Positions 1-8,829 of a stretch of 32,423 bases of DNA are shown piece by piece; the stretch's first letter is position 1; each line of letters opens with the position of its first letter. The DNA lies in the NCBI GenBank assembly GCA_020853795.1, contig JADYYF010000077.1:1-32423 (forward strand), written 5' to 3'. A program made the translations under genes and the position numbers. The DNA is from Candidatus Zixiibacteriota bacterium (GTDB taxonomy: Bacteria > Zixibacteria > MSB-5A5 > CAIYYT01). The notes beneath the pieces were generated by a model. It did no database searches and was not told the DNA's origin. It saw only the letters and a program-made list of their open reading frames with translations.

Positions 1-1119
1 GACCTGTTCGATCAAGGCAAGAAAAGCGCGCCGTGCATCATCTTCATCGATGAAATCGACGCGGTCGGCCGGTTGCGCGGCGCGGGTCTGGGCGGCGGTC
101 ATGATGAACGCGAGCAGACGCTGAATCAGCTGCTGGTGGAGATGGACGGTTTTGAGTCCAATGACGGTGTGATTCTGGTGGCCGCGACCAACCGTCCCGA
201 CGTGCTGGATCCAGCGTTGTTGCGTCCGGGCCGTTTTGACCGGCAGATCGTGGTGAACCTGCCCGACATCAAGGGGCGCGAGGGGATTCTCAAGGTGCAC
301 ATGAAGAAGATCAACGTCTCCGACGACGTGGATATCCGCGTGATTGCGCGCGGTACGCCGGGGATGTCGGGCGCGGATCTGGCGAACGTCGTCAACGAGG
401 CCGCCCTGCTGGCGGCGCGGCGCAACGCCGAGAAGGTTGCGATGGTCGACCTGGAGATGGCCAAGGACAAGGTCATGATGGGCGCGGAGCGGCGGTCGCT
501 GGTGATTTCCGACGAGGAGAAGCGGACGACGGCGTACCACGAGGCGGGCCATGCGCTGGTCGGGAAGCTGATTCCGAAGGCCGATCCGGTGTACAAGGTG
601 ACGATCATCCCGCGCGGGTTAGCGCTGGGGGTGACCAGTTTTCTGCCGACAGAAGAGAAGCACACGTATTCGAAGGAATACCTCGAGACCAAGCTGATCT
701 ATCTGATGGGCGGACGCGCGGCCGAGAAGCTCGTGTTCGACCAGTTGACGACGGGCGCCGGCAACGACATCGAGCGGGCGACCGACCTGGCACGGCGGAT
801 GGTGTGCGCGTGGGGGATGAGCGAGAATCTCGGGCCACTGACCTTTGGCAAGGCGCGCGAGGAGATTTTTCTCGGCCGCGAAATTGCGCAGCATCGCGAT
901 TACTCGGAGAAGACCGCGCAGCAGATCGATGAGGAGGTGCGGCGGATCGTCGAGCGCTCCTACGCGCAGGCGGAGGAAATCCTGCAGGGCAACCTCGACA
1001 AGTTGCACTTGCTGGCGACGGCGCTGCTGGAGCATGAGATTCTCGACAGTGATGAAATCGACCGCATCCTGCGCGGCGAGAAACTGGCCAAGCAGCCGCT
1101 GAACGCCAAGCAACCATGA
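1..1119 (+). CDS. ftsH: ATP-dependent zinc metalloprotease FtsH (5' truncated by window edge)
   Basis: Membrane-anchored AAA+ protease that unfolds and degrades membrane and short-lived cytosolic proteins. The reading frame is open from base 1, so the N-terminal transmembrane part and Walker A lie upstream of the window and the Met at 73 is not the true start. Visible in order: Walker B (IIFIDEID), the second region of homology ([20 protein letters not shown]), the zinc site HEAGH within [10 protein letters not shown], and the third-ligand region [16 protein letters not shown]. The C-terminal helical part is complete and the gene ends in TGA at 1117-1119. The stop overlaps the folP start (ATGA), which implies translational coupling. 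Identification is firm. Confidence 0.98.
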   Translation, partial: DLFDQGKKSAPCIIFIDEIDAVGRLRGAGLGGGHDEREQTLNQLLVEMDGFESNDGVILVAATNRPDVLDPALLRPGRFDRQIVVNLPDIKGREGILKVHMKKINVSDDVDIRVIARGTPGMSGADLANVVNEAALLAARRNAEKVAMVDLEMAKDKVMMGAERRSLVISDEEKRTTAYHEAGHALVGKLIPKADPVYKVTIIPRGLALGVTSFLPTEEKHTYSKEYLETKLIYLMGGRAAEKLVFDQLTTGAGNDIERATDLARRMVCAWGMSENLGPLTFGKAREEIFLGREIAQHRDYSEKTAQQIDEEVRRIVERSYAQAEEILQGNLDKLHLLATALLEHEILDSDEIDRILRGEKLAKQPLNAKQP

Positions 1120-1973
1120 CCGTCGGCGGGGCCAAAAGACGAATGGCGGACGCCGCGGACATTCTTTATCAACCGGATCGCATAATTGTTATGGGAGTGG
1201 TCAACACCACTCCCGATTCATTTTCGGACGGCGGGCAATTTCTTGATGCCGACCGGGCGGTCGCCCAGGCGTTGCGGCTGGCGGCAGAGGGCGCGGATAT
1301 CATCGACATTGGCGGCGAATCGACGCGTCCCGGCGCGGAGCCAGTGGCGGAAGAGGAAGAAATCCGACGGGTGATTCCGGTGATCGAGCGGCTGGCGCGC
1401 GCGAGCGATGTCGCGATTTCGATCGATACGGTAAAGGCGCGGGTGGCGCAGCTGGCTTTGCAAGCGGGGGCGAAGATCGTCAACGACATTTCGGCGCTGC
1501 AGGCGGACGAAGAGATGGCGGCGACGGTGGCGCAGGCGGGCGCGGGCGTGATTTTGATGCATAGGCGCGGCACGCCGCAAACGATGCAGGCGAATACGAA
1601 TTACGACGACCTGGTTGCGGAGGTGCGGGAGGCGCTGGCGCAAGCGATTGCGCGGGCAGAGGACGCCGGCTGTGATCCACGGCGGATCATGATTGATCCG
1701 GGAATCGGATTCGGCAAGAGTCTTGAGGGAAACCTTGATCTCATTCGCTCAATCAAAACATTTGCCAGTCTGGGCAAACCGGTGCTAATTGGAGCATCGC
1801 GCAAGTCGTTCGTCGGAAGGATAACGGGCGCGGAGGCGCCGGACCGATTGGGCGGCTCGCTGGCGGCAGCCGTGGCGGCAGTGCTGAACGGCGCGGCAGC
1901 AGTGCGCGCGCACGATGTCAAGGAGACCCGGCAGGCGGTGGATGTGGCGATTCGCCTGCGCGGAAGGCAGTGA
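1116..1973 (+). CDS. folP: Dihydropteroate synthase
   Basis: Folate biosynthesis enzyme joining 4-aminobenzoate to hydroxymethyl-dihydropterin diphosphate. At 285 residues it has normal family length. The signatures are clear: [15 protein letters not shown] near the N-terminus, [47 protein letters not shown] and [10 protein letters not shown]. The ATG at 1116 overlaps the ftsH stop by 4 nt; an internal ATG at 1143 would also leave the fold intact, but the overlap favours 1116. It ends in TGATG, overlapping the next start, so ftsH, folP and cdaA look like one transcription unit. Nothing in the catalytic motifs looks altered. Confidence 0.97.
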   Translation: MTVGGAKRRMADAADILYQPDRIIVMGVVNTTPDSFSDGGQFLDADRAVAQALRLAAEGADIIDIGGESTRPGAEPVAEEEEIRRVIPVIERLARASDVAISIDTVKARVAQLALQAGAKIVNDISALQADEEMAATVAQAGAGVILMHRRGTPQTMQANTNYDDLVAEVREALAQAIARAEDAGCDPRRIMIDPGIGFGKSLEGNLDLIRSIKTFASLGKPVLIGASRKSFVGRITGAEAPDRLGGSLAAAVAAVLNGAAAVRAHDVKETRQAVDVAIRLRGRQ

Positions 1974-2734
1974 TGGAACTGTTTACCTACAAATTCCTCA
2001 AGTTCACGCTGGTCGATTTGATCGACGTCGTCGTGGTCGCGGCGATTTTCTACAAGTTTCTTTCGCTGTTGCGCGGGACGCGGGCGGCGCAAATGGTGAC
2101 CGGCCTGACGATGCTGTTCGTGGTGGCGTTTTTCGCCTACTGGTTCCAGTTGCAGGGGCTGATGTGGTTATTTACGAATCTGGCGACGGTCGGATTTATC
2201 GTGCTGATCATCCTGTTCCAGCCGGAGATTCGCGGCGCGCTGGCGCAGATCGGGCACTCGCGCCTGGTGCGGTTGTTCTACCGCGGTGAACCGACGGCCA
2301 GTATCGACGAGATCGTGCGGGCGGTGATCCGGATGGCCGTCTTGAAGCACGGGGCGCTGATCGTGATTGAGCGCTCGGTGGGGCTGAAGGATTTTATCCA
2401 GAGCGGCAAGGAGCTGAATACGACGGTGTCGGAGGAAATGATCACGACGATTTTCACGCCGTACACGCCGCTGCACGACGGGGCGATCATCGTGCGCGGG
2501 GACACGATCATTGCCGCGGCGTGCACGCTGCCGGTTTCGCAGAATCCGGCGTACATCAAGTTGTTCGGAATGCGGCACAAGGCGGCGATCGGGATTACGG
2601 AAGAGTCGGATGCGGTGTGCGTGGTGGTCAGCGAAGAGACGGGGGAGGTTTCGATTGCGTTTGAAGGGGCGCTGCGGCGCGATGTCGAAAATGTGCAGTT
2701 GAAGGAAGTGCTGACGCGGTTCTTGAAGAGTTAG
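1973..2734 (+). CDS. cdaA: Diadenylate cyclase CdaA (membrane DAC-domain protein)
   Basis: Makes the second messenger c-di-AMP from two ATP. The 253-residue protein has three hydrophobic segments in its first about 90 residues, the CdaA/YbbP layout, followed by a DAC domain. The catalytic DGA motif is at residues 169-171 (PLHDGAIIV). The second motif, normally RHR, reads RHK at 201-203 (GMRHKAAIG). An upstream GTG at 1970 is in frame, but the ATG at 1973, overlapping the folP stop as TGATG, is the more natural start. folP-cdaA adjacency is common in FCB bacteria. In Firmicutes, CdaA works with CdaR and GlmM; neither is in this window. Confidence 0.95.
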   Translation: MELFTYKFLKFTLVDLIDVVVVAAIFYKFLSLLRGTRAAQMVTGLTMLFVVAFFAYWFQLQGLMWLFTNLATVGFIVLIILFQPEIRGALAQIGHSRLVRLFYRGEPTASIDEIVRAVIRMAVLKHGALIVIERSVGLKDFIQSGKELNTTVSEEMITTIFTPYTPLHDGAIIVRGDTIIAAACTLPVSQNPAYIKLFGMRHKAAIGITEESDAVCVVVSEETGEVSIAFEGALRRDVENVQLKEVLTRFLKS

Positions 2735-2778
2735 GGCGGCGGTGAAAGCGGGGCCAGAGGCTACAATTGGAGATGAAG

Positions 2779-2817
2779 CCCTCACCCCCGACCCCTCGTC
2801 AAGAGGGAGAGGGGAGA
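2779..2817. repeat. C-rich/G-rich intergenic inverted repeat
   Basis: A run of C-rich sequence (CCCTCACCCCCGACCCCTC) is followed after five bases by its approximate complement (GAGGGAGAGGGGAG). The perfect inner stem is only CCCTC/GAGGG. Sequences of this style recur between genes in many unrelated genomes; with one copy in the window its repeat status is inferred. Confidence 0.45.
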
Positions 2818-2898
2818 AGATGTCATTCCTGTGGAGGCGAAAATCGAGAACGATTTGCGGGAAGAGCTGCCGCAACGACGGTGTGTGGGGTGAGAAGC

Positions 2899-2955
2899 GG
2901 CAGGTCTCCTTAACGAGGCTTCAGGATCGATGAGTTTCCGACAAGGAGACTTGCC
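2899..2955. repeat. Inverted repeat, 14-nt arms with 29-nt spacer
   Basis: The left arm 2899-2912 (GGCAGGTCTCCTTA) and right arm 2942-2955 (CAAGGAGACTTGCC) are complementary over 13 of 14 positions, counting one G-T pair. No T-run follows, so it is not a normal terminator. It could be a mobile-repeat end, a protein site or a structured RNA. Confidence 0.4.
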
Positions 2956-3062
2956 CTACGGACGTTGCTGAGATGCGGGTTTTGCGAGGATGCCCAGTGT
3001 ACCGGCGGGCGGAGTTACGGACGCGCGCCCGATTCGTGTCGGTGACGGCCACGCAAATGCGG

Positions 3063-3090
3063 TTGCATCGGCGGAGAGAGCGCATATCTT
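3063..3090 (+). promoter_or_regulatory. Predicted promoter of rmuC (leaderless transcript)
   Basis: TTGCAT at 3063-3068 and TATCTT at 3085-3090 are separated by 16 nt. A start about 7 nt downstream would fall near 3097, only 2-3 nt before the rmuC ATG at 3100, and no Shine-Dalgarno sequence precedes that ATG. The two facts agree with a leaderless mRNA. Confidence 0.45.
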
Positions 3091-3099
3091 GTAAATCTC

Positions 3100-4293
3100 A
3101 TGGAAGTGTCGGTACTACTAGCTTTGGCCCTGGGTGTGGTTCTTGGGGCTGCGATTACGTGGCTGGTGATGCGGCGCCGGGAAACGGACGCGCGCGCCAT
3201 AGCCGAGGAATTGCTGCGTGACAACGAGGCGAGGAAGCAGGCGGAGCTGGACCGCGTGATTGAGCACGTCAAGCAGAGCTTCGGCAACTTATCGGCGGAG
3301 GCGCTGAGCAAAGCCAATGAGGACTTCCTGCGGACCCGCAAATCGCTGTTGGAGTCGGATCGGCAAACGCACGCACAGGAACTGGATTCGAAAAAGACGC
3401 TGATCGACGCACAGTTGCAGAGCATGGGCAACGAATTGCAGAAGGTCGAGACACTGATCAAGGAGTACGAAAGCGATCGCGCGATCAAGTTCGGCCAGTT
3501 GGATTCGGGTCTGAAAGCGCAGAACGAGCAGGTGCAGCGGCTGGCGCAGACGGCAAGTTCACTGCGCGAGGCACTGGCCAGTACCAAGGCGCGCGGACAG
3601 TGGGGCGAACGGATGGCCGAGGATGTATTGCGGCTGGCGGGATTCGTCGAAGGGGTTAACTACGAGAAGCAGAAGACGCTGGGCGGCGGCTCGCGGCCGG
3701 ATTTCACCTTCCCGCTGCCGCAGGGTCTGATGCTCAACATGGATGTGAAGTTTCCGCTCGACAACTATATGCGCTACCTCGAGGCGGCGAGCGATGGCGA
3801 CCGCAGTCGGCATCGAGCCGACTTCATCCGCGACATCCGCAGCCACGTCAAGGCAGTGACGGGGCGGGAGTATATTAATCCGGCTGAGCACACGGTAGAT
3901 TATGTGCTGGTTTTTATTCCGAACGAGCAGGTGTACTCATTCATTCACGAGATTGACCGCACATTGCTGGACGATGCGTTGAAGAGCAAAGTGATCCTGT
4001 GCTCACCGCTGTCGCTGTATGCAATCCTCGCGGTGATTCGGCAGGCGAGCGACAATTTTGCGTTTGAGCAGGCGTCGGAGCAAATTCTCACCGCGGTGGC
4101 CGCGATGCAGAAGCAGTGGCAGATGTTCGTCGACAAGATGGAAGCGATGGGGAAGAAGATCGATGAATCGCAGAAGGCGTTTCAGGAGTTGGTGACGACG
4201 CGCCGCCGCCAGCTTGACCGTGCCTTTGACAAAGTTGAAGATTTGCGCAGCCAGCGCGGATTGCCGCTGCTTGAAGACGACTCCGAGCAGTAG
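3100..4293 (+). CDS. rmuC: RmuC family DNA recombination protein
   Basis: RmuC proteins limit inversions at short inverted repeats in E. coli and carry a restriction-endonuclease-like fold; the biochemical activity is not settled. The 397-residue protein starts with one transmembrane helix (residues about 4-24), then a long coiled coil (about 30-150). The conserved RmuC core follows, with ARGQWGERMAEDVL, GGGSRPDFTFPLP, MDVKFPLDNYMRYL, DYVLVFIPNEQVYSFIHE and LCSPLSLYAILAVIRQA. The acidic and lysine residues of the PDF...DVK pattern, expected of a nuclease-like site, are present. Length and order match the family. The ATG lies just after a predicted -10 box. It stands alone, with a terminator-like hairpin downstream. 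Confidence 0.95.
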   Translation: MEVSVLLALALGVVLGAAITWLVMRRRETDARAIAEELLRDNEARKQAELDRVIEHVKQSFGNLSAEALSKANEDFLRTRKSLLESDRQTHAQELDSKKTLIDAQLQSMGNELQKVETLIKEYESDRAIKFGQLDSGLKAQNEQVQRLAQTASSLREALASTKARGQWGERMAEDVLRLAGFVEGVNYEKQKTLGGGSRPDFTFPLPQGLMLNMDVKFPLDNYMRYLEAASDGDRSRHRADFIRDIRSHVKAVTGREYINPAEHTVDYVLVFIPNEQVYSFIHEIDRTLLDDALKSKVILCSPLSLYAILAVIRQASDNFAFEQASEQILTAVAAMQKQWQMFVDKMEAMGKKIDESQKAFQELVTTRRRQLDRAFDKVEDLRSQRGLPLLEDDSEQ

Positions 4294-4350
4294 CGTCGGA
4301 ATTCGATTATCTCGAAGTTTAAAGTTGAGTGGAAGTGGGGCGAGAAGAAT

Positions 4351-4376
4351 TCGGGGCAGTCGTATGACTGCCCCGA
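4351..4376 (-). terminator. Hairpin terminator of the envelope operon
   Basis: A perfect 11-bp stem (TCGGGGCAGTC pairs with GACTGCCCCGA) with a 4-nt loop lies 11 nt past the stop codon of the minus-strand lipoprotein gene and is followed on that strand by ATTCTTCT. It also lies 57 nt after rmuC and may act in both directions, though no T-run follows on the plus strand. Confidence 0.75.
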
Positions 4377-4387
4377 GGCATTGATGG

Positions 4388-5941
4388 CTATTTGGTCGGC
4401 GCCGGAGATTTCTTCGGCGCTGCTTTGACAATGGCATCGGGCGGGAGATCGGAAATCGTGTTGTGCGCGACGATTTCGCCATTGGCGGTCAGGTCGAAGA
4501 CGTGCCACCAGGCGCCGGTCCCGCTGGTCGGGACGGTAAACGTCTGGAGCCGCTGGGCACCGCGATAGACCTCGATGCGCGCGTTGGATTCGGTCAGAGC
4601 CGCATCAAAGCCGCCCTCGCCGGAATAGTTGTGGACGGCGAAGATGCAGTCGGCCTGCAGGTCGTAGATCGTGATCGTCTCGGGGCCGTACGAGTCGGTG
4701 TCGTCGACGTCGAGGGCGATCAGCGGCGGGACATCCGGCTGACCGGGATTGCCAAAGTAGATGTGGTAGACGATCTCGCTGATGGTCGTCCAGACGTGGG
4801 CATCGAGATCTGATGGGACTTCGCCCCAGGTCAAGACAACGCGATACTCGCCCTCCGCCAGCAGCGGGCTAAGGCTGACCCGTTCGACGGTCACGCCGGA
4901 CTGGTGCTGGATCGTCCGCTGGAGGTTGATGTAGCCGCTCAAGTCCACCGACAGCATGTAGGTGCCGAAGGGGAGATTGGTCATGGCGTAATTGCCGGAA
5001 GCATCGGTGGTGGTCGAGCGGCTGGCGGGACCGCTGACGCTGACGGTAGCGCCCGCGAGGGGTTCGCCGGTGGAGGCGTTGGTCACAGTGCCGCTGATTG
5101 TGCCGAGGCTGGTGCCGGTCTGATTGATCAGGATCGACTGGCCGTCGAATACAAGCGTCCCCGCTGTGACTTCGGGCAGCGGTCCGTCGGCATCGAGCAG
5201 GTTGTTGGACAACAGCGTCAGTTCAGTCAGGCCAGGGATATGCGCCATGAAGGTCAGGTTCACCAACTCATTGACGCCCGGCGGCATCGACTCGACACCT
5301 TGCGAGCGAAACACCGAGACGTCGACACCGCCGCCATCATTGGTCTGGCCGCTGACCTCGAGGCCGCCCCAGGCATCATTGGCCGCATCGGCGCTAACAA
5401 AGGTCAGCGCCTCGTTGTCGTAGCCGATGGTGAAGGTGCCCTGGTTGAATCCGGCGAGATTCCAGAGTTCAATGCTGACCGTGACCTGTTGATCTTCGAC
5501 AGTTTGGATGTAGTACGGCGACAGCCGCACCATCGGCACGACCGGCGTGAGTGTCAACTGCACGTTGATATTACTGCCGGGGGCGACGGTGCGCTCAGTC
5601 GAGCCGCCGTAGAGAATTTGATCGGGGCCGTCGACATTGGTTTCGACGGCTTCCAGCACGAACGTAACAACGCCGACCGGTACGATGACCGAGCCGAAGC
5701 TGAAAGCGCCGTTGACGACCGGGGTCGAGAAACTGCCAACCAGTTCGTCCTCGGCATAGATGCGCAGGTTGACTTGATCGACGCGCTCCGCCAGTGAGGT
5801 CTTAAGCAGACTAACGGAGACCTGCGCGGCGACGCGGTTGTTGCCGTTTTCCGATTTGTCGCTGCAGCCGGCAATCAGGATGCCGAGCAGGGCGGCGGCG
5901 GTGAGAATGAATTTAGACATTTTGATTCGATTCCGTTTCAT
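4388..5941 (-). CDS. Lipoprotein with cohesin-like, carboxypeptidase-regulatory-like and YfaP-type (DUF2135) domains
   Basis: A 517-residue predicted surface or periplasmic lipoprotein. The signal peptide ends in a lipobox (LIAGC, Cys26). After an N-terminal beta domain (about 38-133), residues about 138-267 fit the cohesin pattern: VTVSIELWNLAGFNQGTFTIGYD, VNELVNLTFMA, and a closing AGTLVFDG strand. Residues 280-356 are a carboxypeptidase-regulatory-like domain (GTISGTVTNASTGEPLAGATV), and 365-490 resemble DUF2135/YfaP (VVLTWGEVPSDLDAHVW). A Lys/Pro-rich tail closes it. The start at 5941 has GGGAGG six bases upstream; Met8 is an alternative. It is the last gene of the 8404-4388 operon, 11 nt after the barrel gene. 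The cohesin assignment is by pattern, not by search. Confidence 0.85.
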   Translation of the reverse strand: MKRNRIKMSKFILTAAALLGILIAGCSDKSENGNNRVAAQVSVSLLKTSLAERVDQVNLRIYAEDELVGSFSTPVVNGAFSFGSVIVPVGVVTFVLEAVETNVDGPDQILYGGSTERTVAPGSNINVQLTLTPVVPMVRLSPYYIQTVEDQQVTVSIELWNLAGFNQGTFTIGYDNEALTFVSADAANDAWGGLEVSGQTNDGGGVDVSVFRSQGVESMPPGVNELVNLTFMAHIPGLTELTLLSNNLLDADGPLPEVTAGTLVFDGQSILINQTGTSLGTISGTVTNASTGEPLAGATVSVSGPASRSTTTDASGNYAMTNLPFGTYMLSVDLSGYINLQRTIQHQSGVTVERVSLSPLLAEGEYRVVLTWGEVPSDLDAHVWTTISEIVYHIYFGNPGQPDVPPLIALDVDDTDSYGPETITIYDLQADCIFAVHNYSGEGGFDAALTESNARIEVYRGAQRLQTFTVPTSGTGAWWHVFDLTANGEIVAHNTISDLPPDAIVKAAPKKSPAPTK

Positions 5942-5952
5942 TGCGGGCCTCC

Positions 5953-7107
5953 CTACATAACCCGATAAGTGAGCGCCAGGAGCAGTCCGAGGCCGGACAG
6001 ATCGATCTTGTCAGCGGGGACGTCGATTGAGCCGGTGTAGTACGTGAGCATCCCGCTGCCGTAGAGTGTTTCGGTCAGGGCATAGCTGGCGCCGCCGCCG
6101 ATGCCGATGTAGTTCGATTTCGGCCGGTACAGCAGGCTGCCCTCCTCATAGTCGTTGGCGGAGAAATTCTGGAAATCGAGGCGACCATTGACGCGCAGCT
6201 TCTCATTGACCAGATAGCCGCCGCCGAGGTAGATCAGCAGTTCGTTGCGCCCCGATTTGGAGGCCTCATCGGTGAGCGTCTCCTCATTGGCCTGGTTGCG
6301 AATTTTGGCCTTCGAGCGACCGACGAACTGAAAGCCGCCGTAAACGGAGTGGTCACGAACATAGGCAATTTGCGAGCGGATGATCGCAGTGGGGCCGGAC
6401 TGGTAAACCTTCTCGTCACCGAATTTGTCTTCGAGGTAGAAGAGCATGGTGCCGTCAAGCATGAACTGGATGGCTTCGGCGTCGACATCGAGACCGGCGC
6501 GAGCAGAGATTTCATCGCCGTACTTGTACTTTTCGGCGTCCTCAGCGCGTACCTGGTATTTGCCTTTGTAAAGGAAGCCGCCGCCGAAGTGGAACGTAAG
6601 GTTGCCGGCTTGCGGGTGCGCGAGGCCCTCAACGCCGAGATCGAGGCCCTGCCCAAAGCGGCGGGTGGCGAAGCGGCGCGAGTTGTCGGCGACGGCGCTG
6701 GCGATCAAGAATTCGGTATCGTCAAGTTTGGTCTTGCCGGTCGGGAGGTTGGCCAGCGCGGTCAGCGAGGCCATGCCGCCGGCTGTCGTGTAGGTCAGGG
6801 CCAGACGCGTGTCATTGAGAGAGGAGATCTTGTCGTCAGACAGGGTCGCTTCTCCCTTTGGATCGTACTTGGCCGAACTCAGCTTGCCGTTCAGGCCGAA
6901 GCTGAAGCGGTCATTGGGGGCGAGGAGGGCGTCGAGGCCGAGGGCGTTTTCATTCAGATCAAACTTCGAGCCGCCGGCGTAGTCGTTCTGCCAATTGTTC
7001 AGCAGGAAATAAAGTGTCGCACGCGCGCGCGGCACTTCGGCGCTCGCGGCCGAGACGATGGTCAGCAGGACCAGCGCGGTCAGGAAGAATCTTGGTATTC
7101 GTTTCAT
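5953..7107 (-). CDS. Putative outer-membrane beta-barrel protein
   Basis: A 384-residue protein with a cleavable signal peptide (MKRIPRFFLTALVLLTIVSAASA). The mature part alternates aromatic/hydrophobic and polar residues in many short strands and ends in a strand with YRVM, as expected for a barrel inserted by BAM, although the last residue is Met rather than Phe. I do not recognise a named family. The start at 7107 has AGGGAGG seven bases upstream; the open frame extends to 7239, but that extension overlaps the preceding gene and is not a signal peptide. It sits 10 nt after the CsgG-like gene and 11 nt before the cohesin-like lipoprotein, so the three are probably cotranscribed and may form one envelope assembly. 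Confidence 0.8.
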   Translation of the reverse strand: MKRIPRFFLTALVLLTIVSAASAEVPRARATLYFLLNNWQNDYAGGSKFDLNENALGLDALLAPNDRFSFGLNGKLSSAKYDPKGEATLSDDKISSLNDTRLALTYTTAGGMASLTALANLPTGKTKLDDTEFLIASAVADNSRRFATRRFGQGLDLGVEGLAHPQAGNLTFHFGGGFLYKGKYQVRAEDAEKYKYGDEISARAGLDVDAEAIQFMLDGTMLFYLEDKFGDEKVYQSGPTAIIRSQIAYVRDHSVYGGFQFVGRSKAKIRNQANEETLTDEASKSGRNELLIYLGGGYLVNEKLRVNGRLDFQNFSANDYEEGSLLYRPKSNYIGIGGGASYALTETLYGSGMLTYYTGSIDVPADKIDLSGLGLLLALTYRVM

Positions 7108-7117
7108 GGCTGCCTCC

Positions 7118-8404
7118 CTACCGGATCGTGCCCGACACATTGGCCGAGCCGTTGTTGATTTGTTGCGGGGTGTCCTGGTGGCGCGGATCGGGTGTCGGCG
7201 CGACGATATTGCCGATGTCGAAGGTCGGATCGTACACACCGCCGATTTCCGGCGTCAGACCAGCCAGGGCGTTGGTCTGGAAATTGGTCAAGGGGCCGGA
7301 GTTGGCGCCGATCAGGCCGGCGTCGGTCGAGAGTTGCGCCGCCAGCGAGAAGTGCGGATCGAGTTCGACAGCGCGGTCGAACATCGCCTTGGCTTTGATG
7401 TAATCGCCCTGGTCTTGCAGTTCGATGCCCTGACAAAAGGCGAAGAAGGCGTCGTAGTTGTCGGTGGCCGGCTTCTTGAGTGCCTGGCGACGACTGCCTT
7501 TGAGCTCGATGCCGAGCGTGTCGAGCACGGCCAGCACCATTTCTTTCTGCAGGCGCATGACTTTCTTGAGCTCATCATCCTTGCCATAGGTCGGGGTGTA
7601 GGCGGCGTCGCCGGTGTTGACCAATGCAGAGTTGAGCGTGAAGGTTTTCTCCGACGGTTTGTCGACGCTGGCGTTCACCAGTTTGGCGGCGCGCACAAGC
7701 TTACCCACACGGGGCGCCGACTTGGGATCGGCGAGTCCCTGTTCGGAGAGTTGCAGTTCGCGCTGCAAGTAATTGAACTCCGCGCGTTCGACCACCTGCA
7801 GTTCCGGAATGGCGGACAGATCGTACCAGGTCACCGCCTGCAATCCGACCGCCAGCGAGCGGGTCGTCTCGTCGACCCCCTTATGCACGGAGAAGGGAAG
7901 GACGCCGATTGAATTGGGAGCGGGGGTCTGCTCGCCGATGGCCGCTTCCTGCTTGACGGCTTCAGCAACCTGCAGGCGCAAGGCTTCATTCTGCACGTAG
8001 AGCAGTCGGCCGCGGATCGCCGGAGCCGCTTTCGACTTCTTATTCTGATCGAGGAAGCGGCGGTAGTTTTTTTCGGCGGCGGCGAAGTCGCCGCGTGATT
8101 CCGAGATCATGCCGCGATAGAGGGCGATGGTGCCGTCGTTCGGCAGAGATTGTTCGGCCGCGGCGAGATATTTCTCGGCTTGAGCCAGATCACCCTGATG
8201 ATAGTGGACGCGTCCCAAGGCGCGCAGGATGCGCGCGTCATTGGGTTGGTTCTGCAGTGCCAGTTGCAGGTGTTCGCGCGCAAGCTGGTAGTTTTGCGCG
8301 TCCAGTGCGCGTTCGCCCTGGCGGAGGGCGCTTTGACTGCAGCCGGAGCTGACGAGCAAGCCGGCGGCCAGCGAAAGCAAAATCAGAGCTTTCAGCCGTT
8401 TCAT
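7118..8404 (-). CDS. TPR lipoprotein with CsgG-like domain
   Basis: A 428-residue lipoprotein (lipobox VSSGC, Cys22). Residues about 25-150 form TPR repeats (ARILRALGRVHYHQGDLAQA and similar). A CsgG/FlgO-type domain follows (about 165-310), with SIGVLPFSV, LQVVERAEFNYLQREL, and GLADPKSAPRVGKLVRAAK. A last TPR pair (FFAFCQGIELQDQGDYIKAK) precedes a polar tail. CsgG proper forms an outer-membrane pore for curli; TPR-CsgG lipoproteins such as this one are widespread and of unknown function. The ATG at 8404 follows GGGAGA. It is the first gene of the operon running to 4388. A weak promoter candidate (TTGCTT, 17 nt, TATCCT) lies upstream on the same strand within 8405-8540. Confidence 0.85.
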   Translation of the reverse strand: MKRLKALILLSLAAGLLVSSGCSQSALRQGERALDAQNYQLAREHLQLALQNQPNDARILRALGRVHYHQGDLAQAEKYLAAAEQSLPNDGTIALYRGMISESRGDFAAAEKNYRRFLDQNKKSKAAPAIRGRLLYVQNEALRLQVAEAVKQEAAIGEQTPAPNSIGVLPFSVHKGVDETTRSLAVGLQAVTWYDLSAIPELQVVERAEFNYLQRELQLSEQGLADPKSAPRVGKLVRAAKLVNASVDKPSEKTFTLNSALVNTGDAAYTPTYGKDDELKKVMRLQKEMVLAVLDTLGIELKGSRRQALKKPATDNYDAFFAFCQGIELQDQGDYIKAKAMFDRAVELDPHFSLAAQLSTDAGLIGANSGPLTNFQTNALAGLTPEIGGVYDPTFDIGNIVAPTPDPRHQDTPQQINNGSANVSGTIR

Positions 8405-8829
8405 ATGTCTCCCAGTGGTTTGGATTTGTTGCGCTTTCTAACCGACCGGCCGTCGGTGCCCACAATTCCGGTCGGAAATCTCCAGATCGGCGAGAGGATA
8501 ACCCAAGCCTCAATTGAAAGCAAGCCGAAAAGCAGTAGGCAGGGACTGACTAAGTCGACAATAGTCGGGTCGCACTCGGCGATCGGTGCGGCGCGCGGTC
8601 GTGAACGCTCTTGCGGGAATCACGATTTTGTCGATCCGTCTTAAGTGGTGCAAATCCGCGGGCAGCTGTGGTTTAGGCGGAGCGGGCAGCAACGGTGGCG
8701 GGGAAAAAGGCGTTGACTAATGAGTTTTATGCGCTATATAACTACTAACGAGCCCAAAATACTGCCGGCCTTGTGCCGAACTTGTCTGTTACGAGACCCG
8801 GACCTTTCCACGCATTATTGGAGGAGAGC
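8405..8829. other. Divergent promoter region between envelope operon and metallopeptidase gene
   Basis: No gene is supported: short frames here lack ribosome binding sites and family resemblance. The region must carry start signals for both the leftward operon (first codon at 8404) and the rightward protease (first codon at 8830). Only the rightward promoter is clear. Confidence 0.6.
8713..8742 (+). promoter_or_regulatory. Predicted promoter of the M4 metallopeptidase gene
   Basis: TTGACT at 8713-8718 is followed after 18 nt by TATAAC at 8737-8742; TATATA at 8735-8740, at 16 nt, is an alternative -10. The stretch is notably AT-rich against its surroundings. Transcription would start near 8749, giving a leader of about 80 nt. 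Confidence 0.6.

Larger units (their letters stand above)
2735..3062. other. Intergenic region without a convincing gene
   Basis: Short open frames here overlap repeat-like DNA and lack ribosome binding sites, so I call no gene. The stretch holds a C-rich/G-rich element at 2779-2817 and an imperfect inverted repeat at 2899-2955, described separately. No clear terminator follows cdaA. The rmuC promoter starts at 3063. Confidence 0.6.

Noticed and set aside
7108-7239. N-terminal extension of the barrel protein to 7239
   Set aside because: It overlaps the C-terminal codons of the CsgG-like gene and would hide the signal peptide that starts at 7107 behind a good ribosome site.
8773-8829. Upstream in-frame ATG at 8773 for the metallopeptidase
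   Set aside because: It has no ribosome site and puts 19 extra residues before a typical signal peptide; ATG 8830 follows GGAGGAGAGC.
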